NCBI GenBank assembly: GCA_035079385.1
Contig: JAVHKY010000023.1
Coordinates: 1,612,001 to 1,676,000, forward strand
Reading direction: 5' to 3'
Length of the DNA stretch: 64,000 nt
Source of the DNA: Aspidiotus rigidus
Lineage: Eukaryota; Arthropoda; Insecta; Hemiptera; Diaspididae
Positions 32,692 to 43,476 of this stretch are shown here, piece after piece (the first letter of the stretch is position 1; the number at the start of each line of letters is the position of its first letter). The notes under the pieces were generated by a model, which saw only the letters and a list, made by a program, of their open reading frames with translations, ran no database searches and was not told where the DNA came from. Made by a program: the position numbers and the translations under genes.

Positions 32692-34717
32692 CAGTGTCGT
32701 CAATAAAATGATGTTGCTTCTACATATCTACAAAATCTTTAATGTGAACTTCTTGGAGAACACAATTGATTCTTTGATGCCATATTGGTAGTCTAAAAAC
32801 AATCGGTTTACACCAGCAGATTACGATTTACAACTTCACATTACGAAATGATTTGATGAAGAAATCGAAATATTTACCCGTCTTTCCTCATGACCTAATA
32901 GTAATGGGCTCCGATACTTGCAACCATTCATTTTCAGCGCACTGAGGGCAGTACTCTTGTGAGCGAAATGAAATTCTGTCTTTTCAATTTATGAAAATTC
33001 TAGAAGATAAAATAAGCATTCTGACCAGCAAATCTAGATCCAAGCGTGGAAACGAAATATTCACCAATCGCTACACTACTATAAAACACAGAGTAACTTA
33101 TAGTAAAGTAAACGATGGATTTGACGGCGTGAAGTCTGCTGTTCAGACTTCCGACAAAAGTTCAACCCACAAGCGCACTACTGCTAAAACGAACGTAGGC
33201 TGCTGTCATATAGTAAACAGTAAGCGTCGTAACAGCTGTTGGCATGTTGGAGGTAAGAAGCAAAGGGAAAATCCTTTGAATTTTTCACAAGCACCCAGAC
33301 AGACGACTTTTTGATTAATTTTACATTCGTCGTAATTGTTGAATTGTGAGCTCTAAAAATGTCCTTTTTTATTTCTTCTGTCTCGTCTCTCTATTCGACT
33401 TTCTCTTTTTTAAAAAATTATAAAATGAGAAACATCGTGAAGTTGAAAATTGAAGGGAAATAACTAATTAAGATTCAAAAGTGCCATTCAAATCAGAATA
33501 CTTGACTCATCTCAATAGCAGAGACGGTGATTAAAGGAGAAAAAATATAATGATAAATAAAAGTTAGGTACCTACCACACCTATTGTTTGAAAATAAAAT
33601 ATTTTAGAAGTTTTGACGATATTTTCATTAGAGATATCACAGAATGACTTTCAAGGATAATTGATTCCTTTCTTTTTTTTGACTAATCTCGTAAAAAAGA
33701 ATTCCTCATTTCTTCAATTTCATTTTCTATAGCTTTATTAAATAATAGATATTTTAAGAAAATTTATAGACAGCAGAGCGATTTGAGGGATTGAGAAAGA
33801 AGAAAACGAAATCGCCAAAAGGAAGATTTTCTCGATTTCTCCCTTTGAAAATGTAAAAAAGAAGTACATTTTATTCTTTTGATCAATATGATACCAGAGT
33901 TTGAAAGTATAAGAGATTGATAGATTGGAAATCTCTATTTAGAAAAAAAATGATAATACCTATAGATTAAATAGATATGAAATAAACCTTGTTTATTCAC
34001 CCACAGTATTTACTTTTAATTCAGACGGGGCCAAATTAAACAAATTAAAAAGTTTAAAAAATTGACGCTCATCTCTTCGTTATAGTTATAAATTTCACTC
34101 TTGGGTCGCAACTGACTCGGCTTCTCATTTGTCAGCATTTTAATACCGTATCCCAAATTTTTTCTTTGTACTTTATGTACAAGCATCATAATATCTAGAC
34201 ATTTATTTTACTGCGGTTGATTAAATCCAGAAATTTATCCATTCATTTAAAAAATTTTTATTTCATAAAACGATTCCATATAAATAGCAGTCAAAAACTA
34301 GCAAAGGTAAACAACACTTTAGGACTTTTTAGAAATATCTTAGGATTGTGGTCGGCCCTACCCCCAAAAAATGAATTATAAATAAATAAAACATAAATCA
34401 ATGATGGAGCAATTTAACTCTTCCAAAAATTTAGAAAAGACATTTAGATTTAGTACGCACGCGAGAATATTTACATCATTAAAATGATAGGCTCTGAAAA
34501 TGCACAACATTTCGAAAAACTTCTAATCAATTTAAATACAGAATTTTTCTATCTTATTCAGTTATCAATCTGAACAACATCAGATGAAATGAAAAAAACA
34601 TAATTCTCTTAGATCGTCCACATTCTTAATTTATGAGTATCACGAATGCGACCTCAACAATTAGGCCAATGATCGAACATTTTTGGAGATCTTCAAAATT
34701 TTATGCTTAGTTTCTGG
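32692..34717. other. Intergenic, SMYD4-like 5' side to hydrolase 3' side
   Basis: This stretch probably holds the SMYD4-like promoter and the hydrolase 3' UTR. A 107-codon + strand frame (32991-33314) is rich in Lys, Arg, Ser and Thr and shows no family, so I do not call a gene. The rest is AT-rich with nothing recognised. Confidence 0.45.
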
Positions 34718-37700
34718 TCAACATTTAAAATTAATTCCGTTCGCAAAATTTTCAATTTTACAAACAGCTGTCCATAGATCGTTAGCAAACAATTCTGGTT
34801 GTTCGAAAGCTGCAAAATGACCTCCTTTTGGCATGTGCTCAAAATGTATCAAGTTGTGGTATTTATCTTTCACTAAAAATTCGGGTGCATAAGATAGATC
34901 ATACGGGTAATTGGTGCAAGCTGTCGGTACACTGGTTGGTACACTGCAAAACAAATAAGAAAAGTAAAAATTTAACATTTCTAAATAATTGGTTCTAAAT
35001 TTTCTTACGCATCATGGCAACAATTGAACCCTTTTTAGCCAAACCCAACCAAACGACATGATAACGATCTGGCGAAAGGGAGAATCTTCACTTCTAGTAA
35101 AGGAACATTTCTCTAGATTGTTGTCATGTCGCTTGGTTGGGTTTGGCTTAATAGGGTCCATTTGAGGATCCTATCTGTACAAAGGGCGTCCAAGAAGAGA
35201 AATTCATTACAGAAAAATCAGTTTGAAGTTTCAGTTCAAAATATCTTCGCAACAACGAGTTTAATCAAAAAAATGGTAAGGATGAAAATTGAAGAGCAAC
35301 TCTTCTTCTATAAGAAACGATAATCACATTTTGAATACATCCAGAAACAAACAAAGTAGAGATCATTGAAAATATGACAACGGACGCCCTTCTTGCTGAA
35401 ATGGAAAAAATTGTGGGTTTGAAGAAAAAAAAAAAAAAAAAAAATCATAAAAGATAGTTTATAATCCGAAACGCACGAAAATCGAGGTCTCCGCAAAAAG
35501 GGCGTCCATCCGACGGACGCCCTTTGTACAGATAGGTCCTCAATTGATATTGAATAAAAAATCCACATGAAGTAAAAGGAATCGAAATGCCCGTCTTTAA
35601 TGCCTAACCTATCATCTTTCGTGAAAAGACTGCTGATGTAGAGAGGAGGAAGTTCTGGGAGAATTTAAGAGTTGTACGAGGAGAAACTTACAGGTTCGAT
35701 GTCAATACAGCCATGTATAGAAAAGAAACATTGAAATGAAGCATATCATCCTTCAACAAGTAACTTACCTCTCTAATTCTGAGGCGGAAGAGTTCGGAGT
35801 GAACTGTTCACTATATAATCGAACGGAAGTTGTGATACTCTTTGTTACCCAGTAAATCATAACATTATCGAGTAAATCGTTCATCGTATAAGTATTGTCC
35901 TCGACTGGATCCAACACCAATCCTCCATCGGCACGTTTACGCCAACTGAAATTCGTCCACGTCGAAAATTTTTCCAATATATAAGCAGCTAAGCCGGCAG
36001 GTGAATCGGTTAATGCAACTCCTGAAAATTTTGAAAAATCGTTTTTCAGTCGAACATATTTTTTCGTTGCAACTCTTGAGTAGAATGCAAAAAATTTAAT
36101 GATGAGTTATTTTTTCTTGCACTCGCATTCCCTAGAATATTTTGAATTTTAGAAATTTAACCCTCGACCAACTTCTCGGCTATATGTATGTATACAGGGT
36201 GGGGCATAAGTTCCGCAACCGTTTTGCACGTTTGAAAAAAAGAGAAAAATGAAGTCAAAAAAAAAAATTAAAAAAATTTGATCAAAAGCACACAAAAACG
36301 TTGAGGATATTCGACGTAGAGACCGGCGTGAAATTGCCAGTTCTAGGGATAGTCAACGCGCACTTTGATTAGCATTTTCTTCGAGAGATAGCGCTACGGT
36401 TTCCATATTCATCATGGTAGTCACGCTCACTCGCCTACCCGATCGAGGCGCGTCGGCTACCGAACCTGCCGTCGTCAAATTACGGTACAGTCGGTAGACG
36501 CAGGGGACGCAGGGTAGACGTTCGAAGGATGTGATAATCGTCGACCTGGAAAACGTTCGGCGAATTCCGTAAAAATTGTCTCATCATAATTTGCGTCATG
36601 ACGAATGTAAGAAATTAGCAAAAAAACTCGTTCTTCTTTGGTGTAACCAAAGCCATGAACGTAGAAAGGCAACACCGCATTCGGCCCACGCATTTACATG
36701 TAAAACAGCTCTCTCATGAAAAAATCGAGTTGACCCTTATTTAAAGGAAATTTCACAAGCTACAACTCTTGTTCTTTTTTGATTTTTTCAAAAACTTAAT
36801 ATTTTCTTAAGAAACAGACGCTCAAAGAGTTTCTCCCCATAAGAGCAATGTAAAAGTCGGCCCACGGTTGTGCAATTGCGAATATTACGTTCATGGCTTT
36901 TGGTGTAACTCATTCCACCTTCGCCAAGCATTTTCGCTACACGCAGTGAGACACAACTGAACACAAATGTAGGTACAGGTACACTTCAACTGAACGTGAC
37001 AACATTAATTTATGCACTTCTATTCACCTTGCATGCGTGTACCATGCAGTGGTGGGCCTCATTATGCCACCAATACAAAAACTCGACAGCGTTGCGGAAC
37101 TTATGCCCCACCCTGGAATGCTCTTCAGAGAACACTTACCAACGGTATCAGGTTTCGACGCCTGTAAATGCATGTAGCCACTCTCTTGAACGATATGATA
37201 CAGCCAACTAGAAAGTGGGTATAAACGTTTCCTGAATAATTCGTTTTCAACGAAATATTTTGGATACATGCCACTGAGAATAAGCTTCGCAAATGTTTTC
37301 ATTGAATGTAATGCAAATGTACACATATTACTGTGGTATCCTATAACGCTGTGATGAAAAAAAAAAAAAAAAAATTAAAAAAGTGAATAAGTAACTTAAT
37401 AAACTATGACAACAAAATTAAAAAAAAATTGAATAATTTTTCCAAATGATTCAAAACAATTGGAAGAAAAAATGATAGTAACTACAAGTTGTTGAAATCG
37501 CAAAGATATTTACTTCCAATACGGAGATATAAAATTATTTTGATTTTCGTCTTTATCGACAACACTAAAATGAAAATAGTATACCTACTTATTTGGAACT
37601 GAATTCTATTTTTTTTTTTTTTTTCCTCCACCACCATAAACTCAAACCTCGAGGATCTTTGTTGATACTTACTTATTAACTTTTAGCAGCGTGGTACAGC

Positions 37701-39413
37701 ATACATAAAAGTTGTATAAGATAAGCATAAGACTTAAAGTTCCGAACAAATTCTAAATTATACGTAACGTAAACCTGGCCGGCCTACGCCTTGAAATTTC
37801 GTATGTACCGCGTTGAATAAATTTACTGGCTACGGTCTGGGGGCCGAAAAAGTTCTGATTTGATGATTCCCAAATTTTATTAGCGTTATTTTTGAAAAAT
37901 ATTTTATTCTTGGCTCTGCCCGCACATATTACAAATTATAGGCTTAACGCTTTGGCTGAACCGCAGCCTTCATCAGAAGCTAAAAATACGTGTTTGTATT
38001 TTTAGCTTCTGATGAAGGCTGCGGGTCAGCTGAAACGATAAGCCTATAATTTGTAATATGTGCGGGCAGAGCCAAAAATAAAATAATTTTGAATAATGAA
38101 ATTTTTTTGCACGAAAAAATTGTTTTGGATTTTAGTTATTTTTGAATTTCTCTGAAGTTCAGATATTTTTTAAGAGAACCTAGTCTGTTAAAACCCAAGA
38201 GGTAAAGAAAATTTTTGGTTTCGAGCCCATCTTTTGTATAAGCCTACTCTTCGATACACAAGCGGAAAAATTTATTTTCGATTATTAAACGAGTAAAGAA
38301 CATTCCGAACCTTTCAGGAAAAAGTGTAGCCATATTACTGCCAATGACTGAGCCCCAGTCGCCTCCTTGAACGTAAAATCTTTGGAATCCCAGTCGATTC
38401 ATCAACTTCTTCATTACTAAACTCATATGAGCCGTATTTAGGCCGGGTATTGTTGCAGCCTCGGAAAATCCGTATCCCGGCAACGACGGCGCGATGACCT
38501 CGAAAACGAATTCGTAACCAGGTCTGGGTTGGGTGAGTCGCGAAAATATTCCGTAAAACTCCTTCACGGAACCAGGCCACCCGTGAAGTAGAAGAATCGG
38601 TAGAACTTTTTTTGACTTAGTAATTTTGGGGTCTGGCTTCACCCGTATGAAGTGGATCGAAAGTCCAGCTATTTTTGTACGAAAATGAGGAACAGCGTTC
38701 AATATTTCCTTCCGCTCCTCCCAGTTGTATTTATTAATCCAGAAGTCGATAACCTTTTTCAAATGGTTAGTATTGACACCGTATTCGAAATTGACGCCAG
38801 TTAGGGGAGGTGTTAGCGTTGTATTACGAAGGCGCTCTTTCAAATAGCTTATCGACTGCAAACAAGAATAAATAATAAATATTGAAATGTGTTTTCGATA
38901 TTTGGTTTTGGAAACAACATTACATAATGAATTTTGACGGTAGAAAATTATCGCGAGTTCATCCAAAGGGCAGAAAGAGGGAACGATAAGGGGAATTTCT
39001 ATTTACTGCGTATCTCGTTTATAGAAGAAAAATTTAACGCATTGATCGGACGTAGACGTAGGCTACATAACTTTATTGATTCTACGGTACAGATGATAAA
39101 AGAATTGCCATACTTCATAGGAATATGTTTTTGTTAACAACACCGGTATAGTCGGTATGCTCATATTATTGTACCCGGAGCACAATTATTAACGGTGCAT
39201 AAGGGAGGGAATTTCAATGATTCCGAAAAAAAAAACACTTACTTCTCGGGACGTCTCGATAGAAAACGGATATATTTTTTCATCTTCGAGTGAACTACCA
39301 TCTCCTTTCCACACAACATCTTGTAGAACGGGCGCTTTCGGTGGAACACTGCTAATATAAAAGTAAAAAATGACTCCTATAACAGCTACAGGTACTGCAA
39401 AAAACTTCAGCAT
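34718..39413 (-). CDS. Jheh: Juvenile hormone epoxide hydrolase (microsomal type)
   Basis: The enzyme opens the epoxide of juvenile hormone to a diol, ending hormone action; it sits on the ER membrane. Five exons join into 467 codons plus stop: 39413-39243, 38855-38311, 37348-37140, 36021-35769 and 34943-34718. The phases agree throughout. Residues 1-22 form a membrane anchor (MLKFFAVPVAVIGVIF). The N-terminal epoxide-hydrolase region (about 45-150) precedes the alpha/beta-hydrolase core. That core has the oxyanion motif HGWPGS (148-153), the nucleophile Asp223 in 'QGGDWGS' and the catalytic His435 in 'GGHFAAFE'. The third acid aligns to Asp408 ('YPYDLSYAPEF'), where microsomal epoxide hydrolases usually have Glu. 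Length is normal for the family. A detoxifying epoxide hydrolase role is possible instead. Its introns contain a mariner-like element and two smaller inverted-repeat elements. Confidence 0.92.
35163..35542. mobile_element. MITE-like element in hydrolase intron 4
   Basis: A 28-29-bp inverted repeat bounds the segment: TGAGGATCCTATCTGTAC... at 35163-35191 and its complement at 35515-35542, differing by one base. The inner edge includes AAAGGGCGTCC, and a local palindrome GGGCGTCC/GGACGCCC lies at 35500-35522. An A run sits inside. There is no coding content. A separate imperfect inverted repeat (AGCCAAACCCAACC and complement) flanks it on the left at 35037-35150. Confidence 0.6.
36195..37115 (-). 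mobile_element. Mariner-like element, 921 bp, in hydrolase intron 3
   Basis: Perfect 25-bp terminal inverted repeats start CAGGGTGGGGCATAAG (36195-36219) and end with the complement (37091-37115). TA precedes the left end; the right flank is GA, so the TA duplication is not intact. On the - strand at 36693-36475 a short frame reads 'YTKEERVFLLISYIRH' and 'FAERFPGRR', like the N-terminal helix-turn-helix domain of many insect mariner-type transposases (DUF4817-like). The catalytic domain is absent, so it needs a transposase from elsewhere. It ends 24 bp from the donor site of hydrolase exon 3. Confidence 0.8.
37901..38088. mobile_element. Near-perfect palindromic element in hydrolase intron 2
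   Basis: Two arms of about 90 bp face each other around a short loop (GTGTTT near 37991). Each arm runs from GGCTCTGCCCGCACAT through AGGCTTA to CTTCATCAGAAGCTAAAAATAC or the complement. The arms carry CTGATGA followed by a GGCTG/CAGC hairpin and, on the right arm, GAAAC. This recalls the hammerhead-like ends of the PLEs in this window. It may be a PLE end-to-end remnant. Confidence 0.55.
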
Positions 39414-41264
39414 CTTTATGGTTGTCTGAAATTCAATAAAAATATATTAGAGCTGTACCGGTATATGTTATTTTACAATACTCTACTGTTTAGACGTTTT
39501 TTCAAAATTCGTTTACCGGTTATGAGTTGAAATGTTGAACGAAAATAGTACCTGTGTATTAACCACTTATTACGTATATATCAACTTCTTCTAGATCAAA
39601 TATACCTACCTACACTTGCAGTTTTGTCACAGGTACGTACTAGGTCCAAGTTCGGATAGGTAGTTTTTCGAAAACCTTGAACACACCAATCAAAACGTAG
39701 ACTGTTGAATAATGATTACGGGAAGCACTATTACCATAAATTAGTGGTAGATATAAATAATGTTTCCGGATGAAATTTAATGCCATAATAATAATGCTAT
39801 ACCCGGCCAGAATTGAGAACTGAAGTTTTCTTGAGCGTAGAATTGAAAAACACGCACGTATCGGTGCACACGCGCATGATAATTACTGTCATATGCGCTG
39901 CTTTTTACTCCCGACGACGAAATATTAGGTATGTTTTCAAGTGATTGTCGGCACAGCACACGAGACGGAGGAGAAATTCTCAAACTGATGCATCTCGAGC
40001 AACGTTCGGAAGTTTTACTAGAGCCCTATAGTTTTACCGATTAGGCATGACGTGCTGTACCTCTGAACGTATGGGGAAAGATTGAAGGAAAATTCTCTAT
40101 TTTTTTTGTTGCAAACGTATTAAACGTAACGTTGAAAAGGACACTTCTACGGACTGAGTAGGAGTACAATATAGAAATACTGCCCAAAAATAACAATTGA
40201 AAAGATTTTTTTTTTTTTTTTTGAATTAACAAGCTATTCGACTACACAAAACGGGTCATCAGCTTCCGTTAAGTTGGTTTTACAATAATTTTACTCAATA
40301 TTATCACATAGATTCCGTTTTCTAATGTTACGGAAGTTAATAAAAATAGGTCGAACGAAGATAGTTGAGGGATAAGAGATGATGTCGAAGTTGTTGGATA
40401 GTGCGGAGGATGAGTCCATGTAGTAGACAGATAATTCACTTGTATAGGTAAAGTTCACATGTGCTCAAAATCAGGAATCGCAATCAGGGCTACGTGAGCC
40501 TCCAACTGTAAAGGTATAGAGAAAAAAAAAAACAATTTTTTACATAGTGTCGGGGTAGGTACTATGTTTTTAAATCACAATGTGTAAAAAAATTATATGT
40601 CTTGAATAGAATTAATACGATTTTTTAAATTATGGTTAAACACATCGAGGAGGAATACTCCAAAAATCCGCTATGTTGGGTTCCTGTTGTCCCGGAGAGG
40701 GTTGTGGTTAAAGAGGAAGTCGTTCGACTCGCCATTTACGCAATGTTTGTTGAGCTTCGGTATGTACATTGGAAAGAAATTTATTCTTTTCCCCAATTAG
40801 ATTTTTTTCCGGAAAGAAGTGATGGAAATTTATGGGAAGTATGGAAAGTTTAAGAGACGAGGAAATATTTTTCATTTCTCGAGAATTTTTGTTTTTACCA
40901 GAATATTTTTTTGAAACATGAAAATATGTTTTAAACATTTCTTCCAAATAAAAATATGATTTTTCAAGTTTGTGGAAATGTTGAAAAGGAAAGATGAGAT
41001 TTTCTTTCTTTCATCTCTTTCGTTTCCAAGTAATTTTCCAGGAAATTTTCCTAATGTACATCCTTTGAGCTACGTTAGGCCGGGAGATGCGCGTACAGCG
41101 ACCTTCTTCATACTTTTTATAGGAAATGTAAGGTGTAGTGCGAATATTTAGGCGCTCTAATCTAGTTCAGGGATTTGGGGAGTTTTGAAGATGGTCATAA
41201 GTATCTGAGGGACACGTTTAAATCCAGTCGAAGATCTTTCAAAAACTCTCAGGTTCTCTATAAC
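39414..41264. other. Upstream of the hydrolase; no gene recognised
   Basis: This region should contain the hydrolase promoter, but I can point to no specific element. A + strand frame at 40632-40853 (73 codons) shows no family. T and A runs occur near 40208 and 40524. Confidence 0.45.
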
Positions 41265-41660
41265 GGAGTTGAACTAGGGGTGGTAGGGAACCTGTTTTAT
41301 GTTGCACGTGAGATCTGAAAAGTGTAGATTGTGACGTCACAGGTCCTGGACTTTGGATCTATGTATATATAAAAGGAGGGGAACTTATGAAAATCTGATC
41401 CATGACGTCATCAGATTGTGACGACACAAAGCTGACTTATGACGTCATCAAACTGTGACGTCAAAGTCTCCTTCCTCCCTAGATATATGATAGGAAGGGA
41501 ACTCAGAAAACGAAACTGATCTATGACGACATCAGAATGTGACGTCACAAGGGTGATCTATGATGTCATCAAACTGTGACATCACAGGCGCCGTCCGGGA
41601 GGGGGCGCGGGTTCTCTAATGGAGTTGAATCATGGCCGTCTCTAGTTACAGGCCGGTAGA
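41265..41660. repeat. TGACGTCA-rich repeat segment
   Basis: The segment begins with a copy of the family end (GTAGGGAACCTGTTTTAT). It then has at least eight perfect or one-off TGACGTCA-type palindromes in alternating phrases such as ATGACGTCATCA and TGTGACGTCAC. It ends with GGCCGTCTCTAGTTACAGGC, which recurs inverted at 42772-42797. Similar phrases occur at 42855-42885 and 43105-43180. It is probably a transposon-derived repeat. Confidence 0.6.
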
Positions 41661-41934
41661 CTAAATCTGTCAACGCTGCAATCAGCCTCCTTACGTAAAC
41701 GATTCGGGTTGCCTTCGTGGACTTTTCATTTTCAAATGATTGTCGTTTGATTACAAGAGAACGGATTTCAAAGAGAGTACCCGCAGAAAAATGTTCGATC
41801 TTTAATTTGAGCTCTCTTCATTTTTTCTTTACAATGCCCCGTATTTGAGAAAAATTCGATTATTTGAAATCTTTCTGGTATTTCCCATAAGCGTGTATGT
41901 AAAGTCAGCCCCCTGGCGTTGTTGTCATTTTTAA

Positions 41935-42744
41935 CAGGGAACCTGTTTTATGGGGGGCTATTTGAGAAATCTGGCGTCCGCCGTGCGCCGTCCAGCGAAA
42001 AACTTAGAAAAATTTCGACCCTCGAGCCATATATGATAGGAGAGGGACTTAGAAAAATTTCGACTCTCGAGCTATATATGACAGAAGGGGGACTTAGAAA
42101 AATTTCGACTCTCGAGCTATATATGACAGAAGGGGGACTTAGAAAAATTTCGACTCTCGAGCTATAGATGATAGAAGGGGGACTTAGAAAAATTTCGACT
42201 CGAGTCATATATGGTAGGAGGGGGACTTGGAAAAATTTCGACCCTCGAGCCATATATGATAGGAGAGGAACTTAGAAAAATTTCGACTCTCGAGCTATAT
42301 ATGATAGAAGGGGGACTTAGAAAAATTTCGACTCTCGAGCTATAGATGATAGAAGGGGGACTTAGAAAAATTTCGACTCGAGCCATATATGGTAGGAGGG
42401 GGACTTGGAAAAATTTCGACCCTCGAGCCATATATGATAGGAGAGGAACTTAGAAAAATTTCGACTCTCGAGCTATATATGATAGAAGGGGGACTTAGAA
42501 AAATTTCGACTCTCGAGCTATATATGACAGAAGGGGGACTTAGAAAAATTTCAACTCTCGAGCCATGATAGGAGAGGGACTTAGAAAAATTTCGTCTCTC
42601 GAGCGAGAAAAATTTAGATTCTCAAACTATATTATGATAGGCTTATAGTAGGTCTAGGCCTTCTTTATACTATCTTTATCTAGGTCTAGGCTTCCTTGAA
42701 TTTTCAATACCAAATCCCATTCGACTCATAAAACAGGTTCCCTG
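41935..42744. mobile_element. TIR element filled with 45-bp minisatellite, opposite orientation
   Basis: Perfect 17-bp inverted repeats CAGGGAACCTGTTTTAT (41935-41951) and complement (42728-42744) bound the segment. The body is a minisatellite block (41990-42620) plus a short CTAGG-rich part. Related ends occur at 41295, 42820 and 43268. TTAA precedes the left end, but no matching duplication was seen on the right. No transposase is encoded. Confidence 0.55.
41990..42620. repeat. 45-bp minisatellite array, block 2 (reverse orientation)
   Basis: About 14 units read GGGGGACTTAGAAAAATTTCG then ACTCTCGAGCTATATATGAT, the complement of the unit in blocks 1 and 3. Units vary by a few bases and some carry GGTAGGAGG instead of GATAGAAGG. 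Confidence 0.88.
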
Positions 42745-43476
42745 CGTTCCTCGTTTAACTTTTCAGCCTACCGGCCTGTAACTAGAGACGGCCATGGTTG
42801 AACGAAGGGTGGAAGGAAACCTGTTTTATGGAGCACGTGGGATCTGGAAAATGTATGACGTCATTGGATTGTGACGTCACAGGCTTGGACTTTGGAGTTA
42901 CATATGTTAGGAGAAGGAATTAGAAAAATTTCGACCTCAAAGCTTTATATGATAGGAGGGGGACTTGGAAAAATTGTTCACCTCCGAGCTATATGTGATA
43001 GGAGGTCAACCTCTAAACGACCTTGAGGTTGCCGGCCAGTTAGACAGTGGACGGCGGACATTTTTTCTGAAAAATGTGCCGATAAAACAAGTAGGAGTTA
43101 AAAAACCGATCCATGACGTCATCAGATTGTGACGTCACGAGGCTGGCATGTACCGTCATCAAACTGTGACGTCACAAGCCCCGCCCCCTAGCTATGTACA
43201 TGATAGGAGGGGGACTTGACAAAATTTTCGAGCTCCGAATGTTGCCAGCACAAACGGCGGACCTTTCTTCCAAAAAACTCCCCCGATAAAACAGGTTCCC
43301 TGTTGAAACTTTTTTTTTTGTTCTGTAATGTATGAATAGAGGAACTGTAAGACCTGAAAAGATTTACTTAAAAAAATTCTAACTACCCTCACTAATAGAT
43401 TCGCTAACAATATCAAAACCGATTATCAAAATGAGGAAATCAAAAGTTAGAAGCCATTGCAGACGTTGCACTGGCA
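42745..43476. repeat. Mosaic of the same repeat family
   Basis: The stretch contains a partial family end (GAAACCTGTTTTATGGAGCACGTG), TGACGTCA palindromes near 42863, 42877, 43113 and 43162, about three decayed minisatellite units, another inverted end at 43268, and the leader from about 43448. No gene was seen. Confidence 0.5.

Noticed and set aside
32991..33314. 107-codon + strand frame upstream of the SMYD4-like gene
   Set aside because: It has no domain, is Lys/Ser/Thr-rich as expected for AT-rich DNA, and shows no splice partners.
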